Positions 7,492 through 16,505 of a stretch of 42,501 nt of DNA are shown piece after piece (the first letter of the stretch is position 1; each line of letters begins with the position of its first letter). Source of the DNA: an uncultured Clostridia bacterium (GTDB lineage: Bacteria > Bacillota > Clostridia > TANB77 > CAG-508); contig CALXWT010000010.1 in the NCBI GenBank assembly GCA_944392445.1, positions 1-42,501 on the forward strand, given 5' to 3'. Both the position numbers and the translations under genes were made by a program. A model generated the notes under the pieces. That model was not told the origin of the DNA, made no database searches, and saw only the letters and a program-made list of their open reading frames with translations.

Positions 7492-8820
7492 ATGAGTAAA
7501 CCAATAGTGGCTTTAATAGGAAGACCAAATGTGGGTAAATCAACATTTTTTAATTATATAGTAGGAAAAAGAATATCAATAGTAGAAGATACTCCAGGTG
7601 TTACTCGTGATAGAGTTTATGCAGAAGCAAATTGGAGAGGTAGAAATTTTACTGTTGTAGATACAGGAGGAATTGAGCCAGAGTCTGAGGATATAATCCT
7701 TTCTCAGATGAGGGAGCAAGCTAACCTTGCAATTCAAATGGCTGATGTAATTGTATTTGTTACTGATATTAGGCAAGGCGTTACAGCAGCAGATAGTGAT
7801 ATTGCTTTAATGCTTAGAAAGGCTAACAAGCCAATTATTCTAGTATGTAACAAAGCTGATAATTACGGAAAGGTATCTGATGATATATACGAATTCTACA
7901 ATTTAGGACTAGGTGACCCATACAGAGTCTCATCAACTAATGCAATAGGAATAGGCGATGTGCTAGATGCTATATACGAAAAACTACCTCCTGAAGATGA
8001 AAATGAAAGCGACGATGATGTAATAAAGGTTGCAATAATAGGAAAGCCAAATGTTGGTAAATCATCTTTAGTAAATAAAATATTAGGAGAAAATAGAGTT
8101 ATAGTAAGTAACATTGCTGGGACTACAAGAGATGCAATAGATTCAGAATTTGAAAATGAATTTGGAAAATACGTATTTATAGATACTGCCGGAATTAGAA
8201 AGAAAAGCAAAGTATCTGAAAACCTAGAAAAATACAGTGTAATAAGAAGTTTGCTTGCAGTAGAAAGGGCAGATGTATGTCTACTTATGATAGATGCAAA
8301 TGAAGGTGTTACAGAACAAGATACAAAAATTGCAGGAGAAGCACACGAAGCAGGCAAAGGAATAATTATTGTGGTAAATAAGTGGGACGAGTATGAGAAG
8401 CAAAATGGCACTTTAGAGCAGTACAAAAAAGACGTGTATGATAAATTATCATATTTATCTTATGCTCCAATTCTATTTATATCTGCCAAAACAGGACAAA
8501 GAGTAAATAAATTGTTTGAACTTATAAATAGTGTGGCAAGCCAAAATTCTTTAAGAGTTTCTACGGCTACTTTAAATCAAGTTTTAAATGAAGCAATAGC
8601 AGTTGTTCAGCCACCAACAGACAAAGGAAAGAGACTTAGAATATTCTATATGACACAAGCAAGTACAAAACCACCAACATTTGTAGTATTTGTAAACGAT
8701 AAAGATTTATTCCATTTTTCGTATGAAAGATATTTGGTAAATCAAATAAGAAAAGAATTTGGCTTAGTGGGAACACCAGTTAGAATGATAGTTAGAGAAA
8801 AAAGTGAGAAAGATGTGTAA
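7492..8820 (+). CDS. der: Ribosome biogenesis GTPase Der (EngA)
   Basis: Der is an essential GTPase that helps assemble the 50S subunit. The 442-residue protein has the diagnostic pair of G domains. The first has GRPNVGKST (about 9-17), DTGG and NKAD. The second has GKPNVGKSS (about 183-191), DTAGIRKK and NKWD. A KH-like RNA-binding domain occupies the last 80 or so residues (VNDKDLFHFSYERYLVNQIR). GGAGG lies before the ATG. It is the first of three genes (der, plsY, gpsA) whose order is conserved in many Firmicutes, spaced here by 140-190 bases. Length and motifs are normal. Confidence 0.97.
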   Translation: MSKPIVALIGRPNVGKSTFFNYIVGKRISIVEDTPGVTRDRVYAEANWRGRNFTVVDTGGIEPESEDIILSQMREQANLAIQMADVIVFVTDIRQGVTAADSDIALMLRKANKPIILVCNKADNYGKVSDDIYEFYNLGLGDPYRVSSTNAIGIGDVLDAIYEKLPPEDENESDDDVIKVAIIGKPNVGKSSLVNKILGENRVIVSNIAGTTRDAIDSEFENEFGKYVFIDTAGIRKKSKVSENLEKYSVIRSLLAVERADVCLLMIDANEGVTEQDTKIAGEAHEAGKGIIIVVNKWDEYEKQNGTLEQYKKDVYDKLSYLSYAPILFISAKTGQRVNKLFELINSVASQNSLRVSTATLNQVLNEAIAVVQPPTDKGKRLRIFYMTQASTKPPTFVVFVNDKDLFHFSYERYLVNQIRKEFGLVGTPVRMIVREKSEKDV

Positions 8821-8961
8821 GGCTCTATTGGGACAATATTGCAGTACAAAAATTTAGATAACTTTTTTTCAAAAAACTATTCCAAAAATAGACTTAAAAA
8901 GATATAATGATTATGTAATAATAAGCAGTAAAAAAATAGAAAAAGAAGGGAAGAAAAAATT

Positions 8962-9591
8962 ATGGTAGAATGTGCAATAGTAGCAATTATTGCCTATTTA
9001 ATAGGTAGTATTAACTTTTCAGTAATACTTAGTAAAAAGATGGCAGGATTTGATGTAAGAGAAAAAGGAAGTGGAAATGCCGGAACAACAAATATGCTAA
9101 GGTCTGTTGGAAAAAAGGCAGCTGCAATTACTCTAGTTTGTGATATTTTAAAAGGGGTAATAGCAATACTTATAGCAATGCTTATGAATAAAATTTTTCC
9201 TAATTCAAATGGAGCATTGTTAGTACAAATAGCAGGTGTAGCAGTAATTCTTGGACACACATTTCCAATATTCTTTAAATTTAAAGGAGGAAAAGGTGTA
9301 GCAACATCACTTGGGGTACTTATAATGTCAAACTGGCAAATCGGGCTAATTTGTTTAGTATTTGCTCTTATCCTAATAATACTAACACAAATGGTATCAG
9401 TTGGCTCAATAGCAGCAGCAATACTATATCCAGTACTTACAATATTCATACCTCAAAATTATATATTACCAGGAAACTATATAATATATAGCGTAGTTTT
9501 AGCAGTGATTATAGTATTTAATCATAGAGAAAATGTAAAAAGATTATTATCTGGTACAGAAAATAGAATTAGTTTTAAAGGCACAAAATAA
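8962..9591 (+). CDS. plsY: Acyl-phosphate:glycerol-3-phosphate acyltransferase PlsY
   Basis: PlsY moves the acyl group from acyl-phosphate to glycerol-3-phosphate, the first acylation in phospholipid synthesis. The 209-residue protein is almost all membrane spans and holds the three conserved cytoplasmic motifs: GSGNAGTTNMLR (about 36-47), GHTFPIFFKFKGGKGVAT (about 95-112) and the FNHRENVKRLLSGTENR near the C-terminus. GGGAAG precedes the ATG by eight bases. It sits between der and gpsA; GpsA supplies its glycerol-3-phosphate substrate. A palindromic repeat begins at the stop codon. Confidence 0.96.
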   Translation: MVECAIVAIIAYLIGSINFSVILSKKMAGFDVREKGSGNAGTTNMLRSVGKKAAAITLVCDILKGVIAILIAMLMNKIFPNSNGALLVQIAGVAVILGHTFPIFFKFKGGKGVATSLGVLIMSNWQIGLICLVFALILIILTQMVSVGSIAAAILYPVLTIFIPQNYILPGNYIIYSVVLAVIIVFNHRENVKRLLSGTENRISFKGTK

Positions 9592-9623
9592 TTTGCAAAA
9601 GGGGACGGCCCAGTTTTGCAAAA
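9592..9623. repeat. Short palindromic repeat (TTTGCAAAAGGGGACGG family) after plsY
   Basis: TTTGCAAAA (9592-9600), GGGGACGGCCCAG, then TTTTGCAAA (9614-9622) and more A's. It starts at the base after the plsY stop. It belongs with the outer arms of element A and with the units at 14431 and 40515. Confidence 0.8.
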
Positions 9624-9776
9624 AAATCTATATAAACATAGAGCGAATAAGACTAGAACGATTATCCTAGTTTAAAAGGTTTAAGTATATTAGAACAAAT
9701 AAATTCTAGCTTGATATAGTTTTACAATATGTAGATTGGTTAAAAAAGTATAGTAAAAAAATTTTAGGAGGGTCAA

Positions 9777-10760
9777 ATGAAAAAAATTTGTATAATAGGT
9801 AGTGGTAGTTGGGGAGCTGCGCTAGCAATACATTCAGCAAAGATGGGACACGAAGTAAGACTATGGTCTTTTAGTAAAGAAGAAGCCGACTTAATCAATA
9901 ATGAACATAAGTGTAAATTTTTGCCAATGGCAACAATGCCAGAAAATATATTATGTACAACAAATATAGAAGAAGCAATTAAGGGAAGTGATATGATTTT
10001 ACACGTTACGCCATCAAAATTTACAAGAGACACTGTAAAAAAATACAAAATGTATGTAGAAAATCAGCCAATTATATTATGTTCTAAAGGCTTTGAAGCA
10101 TCAACATTATATACATTGAATGAGGTTGTACACGAAGAAATGCCAAAAGCAAAAATAGGAGTATTTACAGGTCCAAGTCACGCAGAGGAAGTATCACTTG
10201 GAATACCAACAGCCATAGTAATTGCTTCACAAAGCTTAGATGTACAATATTTAGTGCAGGATACACTTATGAATGAAAATCTTAGAATTTATACCAGCTC
10301 CGATGTTAAAGGAGCAGAACTTGGTGGAGCACTAAAAAACATAATAGCATTTTGTGCAGGAATAATTGCTGAACTAAATTTAGGTGACAATACCTTAGCA
10401 GCACTAATCACAAGAGGATTAACTGAAATATCACGTTTAGGTGTTGCTCTAGGAGGAAATCATAATACTTTTTATGGACTATCTGGTTTAGGAGACCTAA
10501 TAGTTACTTGCCTTAGTGAACATAGCAGAAACAGAAAAGCTGGAAGATGCATAGGCAGAGGCTTAACTGTTGAAGAAACCAGAAAAGAAGTTGGAATGAC
10601 AATTGAAAGTATAGATAACATAGAAGTTGCATACAAGCTAGCACAAAAATACAATATTGAAATGCCAATAGTAAATACGGTTTATGACGTTTTATATAAT
10701 GGTTTAAAACCAAAGGAAGCTGTGGTTCAGCTTATGACGCGTGATAAAAAGTGTGAATGA
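9777..10760 (+). CDS. gpsA: Glycerol-3-phosphate dehydrogenase [NAD(P)+]
   Basis: GpsA reduces dihydroxyacetone phosphate to sn-glycerol-3-phosphate for phospholipid synthesis. The 327-residue protein opens with the nucleotide-binding loop GSGSWGAALA (about 8-17). It has the GPSHAEEV motif (about 134-141), the catalytic Lys in GGALKNIIAFCAGI, and GLSGLGDLIVTC with the conserved substrate-site residues. GGAGG precedes the ATG. It ends in TGA, which helps show the standard code is used. It is the third gene of the der-plsY-gpsA run. Length is normal. Confidence 0.97.
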   Translation: MKKICIIGSGSWGAALAIHSAKMGHEVRLWSFSKEEADLINNEHKCKFLPMATMPENILCTTNIEEAIKGSDMILHVTPSKFTRDTVKKYKMYVENQPIILCSKGFEASTLYTLNEVVHEEMPKAKIGVFTGPSHAEEVSLGIPTAIVIASQSLDVQYLVQDTLMNENLRIYTSSDVKGAELGGALKNIIAFCAGIIAELNLGDNTLAALITRGLTEISRLGVALGGNHNTFYGLSGLGDLIVTCLSEHSRNRKAGRCIGRGLTVEETRKEVGMTIESIDNIEVAYKLAQKYNIEMPIVNTVYDVLYNGLKPKEAVVQLMTRDKKCE

Positions 10761-10776
10761 GTAAATTTGCAAAAAA

Positions 10777-11067
10777 TTAGTAAGGAAATCTTTCGTAAAT
10801 ATACTTTATGATTTCGTTTGCATTATTATCATTTATATTTATAAAAACACCAAGGTCCAAGCTAATCCACATATTGATAGAAAATTTATCGTTATTATCG
10901 ATAAAAGTACCAATGATTTCTGTTATTTCGACAGGGTTTTGGTACTTTTTTTCCCATTCTAATAAATTCATAAACTCGTTTTCAAAAGCATTAGTTTTGA
11001 AAAAACTATTAAGAAATTTGCTAATTTCGTTTCTTTTTGAACTATATAAGCGCACAATTGCTTCCAT
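10777..11067 (-). CDS. Hypothetical 96-residue protein
   Basis: I do not recognise a named family. The protein begins MEAIVRLYSSKRNEISKFLNSF, has no membrane span or signal, and ends with IIKYIYERFPY. The predicted make-up is mixed helix and strand with a Trp-containing middle. The minus frame is chosen over an overlapping plus-strand frame (10808-11083) because AGAGGAAAATT directly precedes this ATG at a good distance and the plus frame has no such site. It converges with gpsA, 16 bases from its stop. Confidence 0.6.
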   Translation of the reverse strand: MEAIVRLYSSKRNEISKFLNSFFKTNAFENEFMNLLEWEKKYQNPVEITEIIGTFIDNNDKFSINMWISLDLGVFININDNNANEIIKYIYERFPY

Positions 11068-11198
11068 AATTTTCCTCTTCTAAATTCATATTTTTTAAAT
11101 TATTATTATTATATATAGATAAATAATAAAAATACTAGAGAATAAAAGGAAATTTTTTGGCAATAATAATAAAAAATATTTAATAAAAAGAGGTCGTT

Positions 11199-12110
11199 AT
11201 GAAGAAATATATTATTACAATAATAACTTTATTTTTAATAATAGTTATTGCCATAGTAGGTTATTTTGTATATGGCAATATAAAAGAAAGTAAAGCAAAT
11301 AGTAGTGATATGCTAACTGAAAAAGTTATATCAGAAATAGAATATTTAGGAGACAATATTATATATATAATGAACGAACTTAATAATATCTCATATACCA
11401 ATTATAAAATAGTGAGCGAAGAAATAGAAGATTCTAGTTCTGACGAAAATTCTAGTTCATCAGGAAGCAATTCTGGACAAGGTGGTTCTGAAAGTTCAGG
11501 AGGACAATCTGGTTCTGAACAAGGAGATTCTGATAAAAAAAGTAGTATAACTACAACAAATATGTCTAACGCAAATAGCATTTTAAATGATGATAGCACA
11601 GATAAAATAAATTGGAATAATGTGAATATGAAAGTTCAAGATATGTATTCTGCTTGGACGACTATTATGATTGATTTAAGTTCCTTGAATGTAAACAAAG
11701 ATGATTTGCTTAAATTTAATAGTACGTTAGACAAAATATCTAGTAGCTTAGAGCAAAAAGACAAAGAAAATGCATTGCTAAATTGCTCTGATTTATATAG
11801 TTTGCTTAGCAAATATGTAAATGATTTTTCGGAAGAAAATAGTAAAATATATAATGTACGAAGCAATATATTGTATTCATATTCTGAAATTGAAAGAGAT
11901 AATTGGGAAGAGGCAGTAAATTATATAAAAAAAGCAGATGAGAATTTTGCAAGTATACTTAATAATCAAATAAATAATATTGATAAGATAGATATAATAA
12001 ATAAAGCGTATGTGTTATTAAATGAATTACAAGAAGACTGCAATAGCAAGGATAGAAAAGTGTTTTTAATAAATTATTCTAATTTGATGCAAGAGTTGCA
12101 AAATATATAG
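11199..12110 (+). CDS. Membrane-anchored hypothetical protein with Ser/Gly-rich linker
   Basis: The 303-residue protein starts with one hydrophobic span (about 4-27) after MKK, so it is a single-pass or signal-anchored protein facing outward. A short helical segment follows, then a linker (about 77-112) made almost only of Ser, Gly, Glu, Gln and Asp, then a C-terminal helical domain of about 170 residues. The C-terminal part looks like antiparallel helices (DLLKFNSTLDKISSSLEQKDKE and similar). No lipobox Cys follows the span. AAGAGGTCG precedes the ATG. Function unknown. Confidence 0.7.
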   Translation: MKKYIITIITLFLIIVIAIVGYFVYGNIKESKANSSDMLTEKVISEIEYLGDNIIYIMNELNNISYTNYKIVSEEIEDSSSDENSSSSGSNSGQGGSESSGGQSGSEQGDSDKKSSITTTNMSNANSILNDDSTDKINWNNVNMKVQDMYSAWTTIMIDLSSLNVNKDDLLKFNSTLDKISSSLEQKDKENALLNCSDLYSLLSKYVNDFSEENSKIYNVRSNILYSYSEIERDNWEEAVNYIKKADENFASILNNQINNIDKIDIINKAYVLLNELQEDCNSKDRKVFLINYSNLMQELQNI

Positions 12111-12199
12111 TAATAGAATTTCTTAAAACTCTATCTAGTAGAAAGTTAAATGCAATTGTGCAAAGAAATCGGGTGTACTGGAAAATAGTGTTTTTCTTT

Positions 12200-12355
12200 A
12201 TCTAGGCACTATGTATGTTTTAAATGTTTGTTTTCGGCCCCCAACTGCGTACAAACTGTATATGCTCAAATTCTTTTCGCATAACAGTTTGTAAACTTGT
12301 CGGTCCCCACCTTAAGCACTCAAACAAACATTTAAAACATACATAGTGCCTAGAT
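12200..12355. repeat. Inverted-repeat element B (same core as element A, different arms)
   Basis: Perfect 34-bp arms at 12200-12233 and 12322-12355 (outer end CTAGGCACTATGTATG) enclose an 88-base core. The core has TTCGGCCCCCAA, TGCGTACAAACTGTA, a short AT-rich middle, ACAGTTTGT, then AAACTTGTCGGTCCCCACC and TTAAGCACTC. The core matches that of element A (2553-2693) almost base for base, apart from a shorter middle (26 versus about 75 bases). The arms of A and B share no sequence, yet each is perfectly self-complementary. It fills most of the gene-free stretch before rnpB. Confidence 0.85.
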
Positions 12356-12409
12356 TTTATTAAGCACCATTATCCAGTAACGAATCGGGTAAATTATAAT
12401 CAAATATAA

Positions 12410-12438
12410 TTGACTACAACTTAAAATTATAGTAAAAT
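12410..12438 (+). promoter_or_regulatory. Promoter of rnpB
   Basis: TTGACT (12410-12415), a 17-base spacer and TAAAAT (12433-12438). The expected start, six or seven bases on, coincides with the 5' base of the RNase P P1 helix. Confidence 0.8.
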
Positions 12439-12442
12439 AGGA

Positions 12443-12809
12443 AAAGAGTAAATCGAATAGTCGCGTATAGCAAGGTCGAAAGACAGCGTACGAGGAAAGT
12501 CCGGGCTCCACAGAGCAATGATGCTGGATAACGTCCAGTGAGGGTAACCTTAAGGAAAGTGCAACAGAAAAGTACCGCCTGCTAGAAGTTAAAGGCTTCT
12601 AGTTTGGTAAGGGTGAAAAGGCGAGGTAAGAGCTCACCGCTGGTATGGTGACATATTGGGTCAGTGTAAACCCCATCAGGAGCAACACCGAGCCAAGAAG
12701 GTTAATGGCTGCTCGCCAGTCTTCTTATATTGGTGGCAAGATGCATATAGCAATATATGTACTAGATAGATGACTATTCAAGACAGAACCCGGCTTATAG
12801 ATTTACTTT
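12443..12809 (+). ncRNA. rnpB: RNase P RNA, type A
   Basis: RNase P RNA is the catalytic subunit that trims tRNA 5' leaders. The conserved 5' block GAGGAAAGTCCGGGCTCCAC is present near 12490, and the 3' block ACAGAACCCGGCTTATAG near 12783-12800. The ends AAAGAGTAAATC (12443-12454) and GATTTACTTT (12800-12809) pair as helix P1 and set the limits. AGAGTACCGCC-like and GGTAAGGGTGAAA segments in the middle are also typical. GGGCTCCAC following GAGGAAAGTCC points to the ancestral type A rather than the Bacillus type B, as in many Clostridia. A promoter lies directly upstream. Confidence 0.95.
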
Positions 12810-12998
12810 ATAAATTTTATAATTCATATAGCATATTGCTTAAGAATATAGTAAAAACGTATGCTTGAAAAATGTTGCCGTAAATATAACAATGCAGTCA
12901 ATAAAAATAATATAATAAAAATGTATTCCTCAAAAAATGCTGTATGAAAAACATAAATGTACCAACAAACAAAATAGATTATATAAAGGTCGAGAAAT

Positions 12999-14381
12999 AT
13001 GAAGAAAAAGCAAAACGGAAAAGTCTTAAATATAGTCGTACTAATATGTATAGTAATAATCTTTTTAATTTTTGTATTAACAATAATGTTCATAAAAGAT
13101 ACATTTCATTATTCAACTAGCATAAATGGAATAGATTGCTCTTTTTTAAATATAAATGATGCAATAAAAAAGCTAGAAAAAACAATGAATAGTACCAAAA
13201 TAACATTTCTATTTGCAGATGATAAAGAATATACCTGTGTTGGAGCATACTTTGATTTTGAAGTAAATAGTGCTAATCCATTACTTGGAATATTATCTAA
13301 ACAGAAAGATAGCGACGAAAATAAAAAAGAATACAATTTAACAGATTTATACAATGTAGATGAAGAAGTTGCGAAAAACTACTTGAGCTCTTTGTCAATT
13401 TTTACTGATAAAAATACCAACAAGGAACCTGTTAATGCCTATTTGGAGTGGGACGAAGATAATTCGGAATTTTATATAGTTCCAGAAGTTTATGGAAATA
13501 AATTAGATTTTAACGAAGCATATAATTATTTGCTAAATGCCTTAAGAAATGGCAAAACAGTTATAGATTTTAGAGAAATAACAGACATCACTCCAGAAAT
13601 TACAGCAAATAGCATAGAACTTAAAGAGCAAATGGAGAACATAAATAAAATAGTAGCAACTACAGTAGAGTACAAACTTCATAATGGAGATACATATAAA
13701 TTAGATGCTTCAACAATAAAAGATTGGGTATCAAGAGATGACAATGGAAATTATAGTATAGATTTAAAAAGTAATGTAACCAAGTTTGTAGACAAGCTTG
13801 CTAAAAAAGCGAAATATAAAATAACATCGACCAAATTTAAAGCAACAGGACTTGGAGAAATATCAGTTTCATTCGGAAGAGCTACATATGCGAATGTAGA
13901 TAAAGAAAAGGAAATAGAAAGACTAACAAAACAATTAGAAAGTAAAAAATCAGCCAAATTTGATGTAATATACGAACCATTGCCAGATTACACAAAAATA
14001 GATACTTATGTGGAACTTGACTTATCTAGGCAAAGAGTATGGATGTATGTAAATGGTGAATGTGTATTAGAAACACCTTGTGTAACAGGAAATGTAGCTC
14101 AAGGATATTCGACACCAGCAGGAATATATTATTTAACCTATAAAACAATGAATGCAACATTAGAGGGATACAATTATGATGGAAGTACATATTCAACACC
14201 AGTAACATATTGGATGCCATTCAATGGAGGAATCGGCTTTCACGATGCAACTTGGAGAGGCAGTTTTGGAGGAAACATATATATGACAAACGGCTCACAC
14301 GGTTGTGTGAACCTACCATACTGGGCTGCATCAACATTATATAGTTATATAAACACATCAATACCTATAATATTGTATTAA
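12999..14381 (+). CDS. L,D-transpeptidase (YkuD) with peptidoglycan-binding domain
   Basis: L,D-transpeptidases make 3-3 crosslinks in peptidoglycan or attach proteins to it, outside the membrane. The 460-residue protein has an N-terminal span (about 9-32) and a mixed middle that fits the PG_binding_4-type domain common ahead of YkuD in Clostridia (about 40-320). The YkuD domain starts near 330 (YVELDLSRQRVWMYVNGE). TPAGIYYL and the catalytic SHGCVN (His434, Cys436) are present, with an upstream His in GIGFHDATW. AAAGG precedes the ATG by about nine bases. It is followed by a strong terminator. Preference between crosslinking and other acceptors cannot be read from sequence. Confidence 0.93.
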   Translation: MKKKQNGKVLNIVVLICIVIIFLIFVLTIMFIKDTFHYSTSINGIDCSFLNINDAIKKLEKTMNSTKITFLFADDKEYTCVGAYFDFEVNSANPLLGILSKQKDSDENKKEYNLTDLYNVDEEVAKNYLSSLSIFTDKNTNKEPVNAYLEWDEDNSEFYIVPEVYGNKLDFNEAYNYLLNALRNGKTVIDFREITDITPEITANSIELKEQMENINKIVATTVEYKLHNGDTYKLDASTIKDWVSRDDNGNYSIDLKSNVTKFVDKLAKKAKYKITSTKFKATGLGEISVSFGRATYANVDKEKEIERLTKQLESKKSAKFDVIYEPLPDYTKIDTYVELDLSRQRVWMYVNGECVLETPCVTGNVAQGYSTPAGIYYLTYKTMNATLEGYNYDGSTYSTPVTYWMPFNGGIGFHDATWRGSFGGNIYMTNGSHGCVNLPYWAASTLYSYINTSIPIILY

Positions 14382-14385
14382 AAAC

Positions 14386-14416
14386 AAAGACAAGAAAAAT
14401 TAGTTTTCTTGTCTTT
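14386..14416. terminator. Terminator after L,D-transpeptidase
   Basis: AAAGACAAGAAAA and TTTTCTTGTCTTT form a perfect 13-bp stem with a short loop. It has T's on the plus-strand side and A's on the other, and lies between two convergent genes. Confidence 0.8.
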
Positions 14417-14430
14417 ACTTATGTTAATCA

Positions 14431-14465
14431 ATTTGTAAAAGGAGCCGGGCTCACTTTGTAAATTT
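14431..14465. repeat. Short repeat (TTTGYAAAAGG family variant)
   Basis: TTTGTAAAAGGAGCCGGGCTC with an inner GAGCCGGGCTC palindrome (14442-14452), then ACTTTGTAAATTTTT. It aligns with the arms of element A with GGGGAC replaced by GGAGCC. Confidence 0.65.
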
Positions 14466-14544
14466 TTAAGTGACTGATATTAAATTAGAGACAATATTAA
14501 GTAACTAATGTTAAATAAAAAAAGTAATCTATTATCTATGCTAA

Positions 14545-15447
14545 TTAGACAATTGTACCACCGTTTACGTGAATTATTTGACCAGTAACATATCTTGAAT
14601 CATCAGATGCTAAATACAAGTATGCAGGTGCAAGTTCAAAAGGTTGACCAGCTCTTTTCAATGGAGTTTCTGTACCAAAAATTTCTACTTCTTGTTCGTT
14701 AAAAGAAGATGGAATAAGTGGTGTCCAAATTGGTCCAGGAGCAACTGCATTAACACGTATTTTCTGGTCTGCAAGTGATAAAGAAAGAGACTTAGTAAAT
14801 ACTGTAATTGCACCTTTAGTAGAAGAATAGTCAATTAAATTTTTCTTACCATCAAATGCTGTAATTGAAGTAGTATTTATAATACTACTATTGGCTTTCA
14901 TATAAGGAAGAACAGCTTTAGTTAAATAAAAAAATGTAAAAATATTGGTTTCAAAAGTATCTCTTAATTGCTGACTTGTAATATCTAAAATACTGTTTTG
15001 TGGAAATTGTACACCACAATTATTCACAAGAATATCAATCTTACCAAAACATTTCATTGTGGTATCTGCAATATATGTTGACAGATTCTCGTCGCGTAAA
15101 TCGCCTGGGATTAAAATGCATTTTCTGCCACAATTTTCAACAAGCTCTTTAGTATAATTTGCATCATCGTGTTCATTTAGATAGCTTATAACAATATCAG
15201 CCCCTTCTTTAGCAAAAAGTAAACTAACGGCGCGCCCAATACCACTATCTCCACCAGAAATAATAGCAACTCTATCTTTCAATTTTTGACTAGGGACATA
15301 ATTAGGATTGTCAAAGATTGGCAGCGGATTCATCACATATTCAAAACCTGGTTGGAAGTTTTGATGTTGTGCCGGAAAAGTGATTGGCGTTCTTACGTTT
15401 TCGTCTTTATACCCAATATAAGGGATTTGTGGATAATTATCAAACAT
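14545..15447 (-). CDS. SDR-family oxidoreductase (YghA/general stress protein 39-like)
   Basis: A 300-residue short-chain dehydrogenase. After a 45-residue N-terminal extension typical of the YghA/GSP39 group (with the sequence PAQHQ), it has the NAD(P) loop SGGDSGIGRA, the D-L-R acidic pair after strand 3, the NNCG motif (NNAG in most members), a catalytic Ser in NTTSITAF and the YSSTK catalytic Tyr-Lys. The C-terminal YVTGQIIHVNGG is conserved. The ATG at 15447 is chosen because AAGGAG sits nine bases before it; a TTG three codons earlier has no spacing from that site. The substrate is unknown; relatives respond to stress. It is transcribed alone, facing away from the next gene. Confidence 0.9.
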   Translation of the reverse strand: MFDNYPQIPYIGYKDENVRTPITFPAQHQNFQPGFEYVMNPLPIFDNPNYVPSQKLKDRVAIISGGDSGIGRAVSLLFAKEGADIVISYLNEHDDANYTKELVENCGRKCILIPGDLRDENLSTYIADTTMKCFGKIDILVNNCGVQFPQNSILDITSQQLRDTFETNIFTFFYLTKAVLPYMKANSSIINTTSITAFDGKKNLIDYSSTKGAITVFTKSLSLSLADQKIRVNAVAPGPIWTPLIPSSFNEQEVEIFGTETPLKRAGQPFELAPAYLYLASDDSRYVTGQIIHVNGGTIV

Positions 15448-15641
15448 AGTTATCAACTCCTTGTAAAATAGTATATGCAGAAGAAAGAAAAATATAATAG
15501 GAAAAGTGCGCTTATATATGCATTTTGATTTATAGATAATGATTTTTGTAAAAGTTAAAAAATGTATATTAAAATCCTTAAAAATTGTATAGTAAAAACA
15601 TTAAAAAATGTATATTGGCATTTATAATAAGATGATTAACC

Positions 15642-15670
15642 TTGTATAATTATGTAAAATATGCTATAAT
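15642..15670 (+). promoter_or_regulatory. Promoter for the 162-residue protein
   Basis: TTGTAT (15642-15647), 17-base spacer, TATAAT (15665-15670). The stretch 15448-15641 otherwise shows only AT-rich DNA with a repeated TTAAAAAATGTATATT motif. Confidence 0.65.
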
Positions 15671-15724
15671 ACCTCCATATCCGTTTAAAGTAGTCAACTA
15701 TTATTCTGAAAGGAGAGCAATTGT

Positions 15725-16213
15725 ATGAAAGAAATCTCTAAAGAAAAAACTTTCTATGAAATGGCTGAAACTGTATTCCAGGAACGGAAAGAAAAACTAG
15801 AAACTTTAAAAAAACGAGAAGAAGATGAAAAGCTAAAAAGAAGAGAAGAAAGGCTTACACGTATTGCAAAAACATTTTTGCAAATATTTCGGGAGTCTAC
15901 AAACTATACTCAGAATAGTCAAGATTTCGTAACACAAATTTACATTAGAATAACCTATTGCTGTGGAATGGCCATAGATAGCGATTGTGGAATCATAACA
16001 TCAAACAATAATTGCTACAATACTGAAAATTGTAGCAATACTCCTAACTATAGATATCTAGGAGAATATCTGGCTAAGATACGTAGTGCAAACTTAACTA
16101 ATGAGGATTTAGGAGGAATTGATAGATATTTCTTAAAGACAAACGGTTTTTATACAAGACATTATGGAGATGCTTGCTCTGAAACTTTGATTATCGGAAT
16201 AAGAGAAAAATAG
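15725..16213 (+). CDS. Hypothetical 162-residue protein with charged coiled-coil start
   Basis: Residues 8-50 are Lys/Glu/Arg-rich (KEKLETLKKREEDEKLKRREE) and likely form a coiled coil. The second half is quite different: CC, DCG and NCxxxxNC clusters give it seven or more Cys within about 40 residues (near 79-105) amid Asn/Thr/Tyr. It then ends GFYTRHYGDACSETLIIGIREK. There is no signal or membrane span. I do not recognise the family; the Cys could bind metal. AAAGGAGAG precedes the ATG, a consensus-like promoter lies upstream and a strong terminator follows, so it is expressed alone. Confidence 0.65.
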   Translation: MKEISKEKTFYEMAETVFQERKEKLETLKKREEDEKLKRREERLTRIAKTFLQIFRESTNYTQNSQDFVTQIYIRITYCCGMAIDSDCGIITSNNNCYNTENCSNTPNYRYLGEYLAKIRSANLTNEDLGGIDRYFLKTNGFYTRHYGDACSETLIIGIREK

Positions 16214-16251
16214 TTGACGAAAAAATTAACAAAGCTAATTTTTGTTAAGCA

Positions 16252-16297
16252 AAAACAGTAGCTAGTATAAGTGAAAACTTGTGCTAGCTACTGTTTT
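16252..16297 (+). terminator. Strong hairpin terminator
   Basis: AAAACAGTAGCTAG and CTAGCTACTGTTTT form a 14-bp perfect stem, extended inward by TATAAGT/ACTTGTG pairing around GAAA, and followed by GTA. Confidence 0.8.
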
Positions 16298-16354
16298 GTA
16301 CTATGTAAATTAAAATAGTTAATTATGATAGATGTTACATAGAAATTTGAATGT

Positions 16355-16389
16355 TTGTCACTTACTTGTCACTTTAGAAACGGTATAAT
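16355..16389 (+). promoter_or_regulatory. 11-bp-period direct repeat plus -10: likely response-regulator operator
   Basis: TTGTCACTT occurs at 16355-16363 and again at 16366-16374, 11 bases apart. A perfect TATAAT follows at 16384-16389 with no proper -35 at 16-18 bases. Tandem direct repeats one helical turn apart beside a -10 are the usual binding layout for OmpR-type regulators. Such a regulator is encoded 3.8 kb downstream in the same cluster. Confidence 0.6.
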
Positions 16390-16505
16390 AGCTTTAAAAA
16401 ATATAAAATTTGTAATATAACTAAATCTTAGATAGAATAACTATGCACTAGTTTAGGAACTAAAGGTATTATTTAGATTTAGCATAATGAAAGGGTGAAG
16501 TATAA

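Noticed and set aside
7896..8426. 176-codon minus-strand open frame inside der
   Set aside because: Shadow of der: composition is Ser/Phe/Ile-rich, there is no family match and no start signal.
10808..11083. 91-codon plus-strand frame opposite the 96-residue gene
   Set aside because: No ribosome binding site, low-complexity Ile/Leu/Ser/Phe make-up; the minus frame has AGAGGAAA at good spacing.
12200..12355. Element B as a simple rho-independent terminator
   Set aside because: The arms are 34 bp and enclose an 88-base conserved core with no T tract, unlike the terminators nearby.
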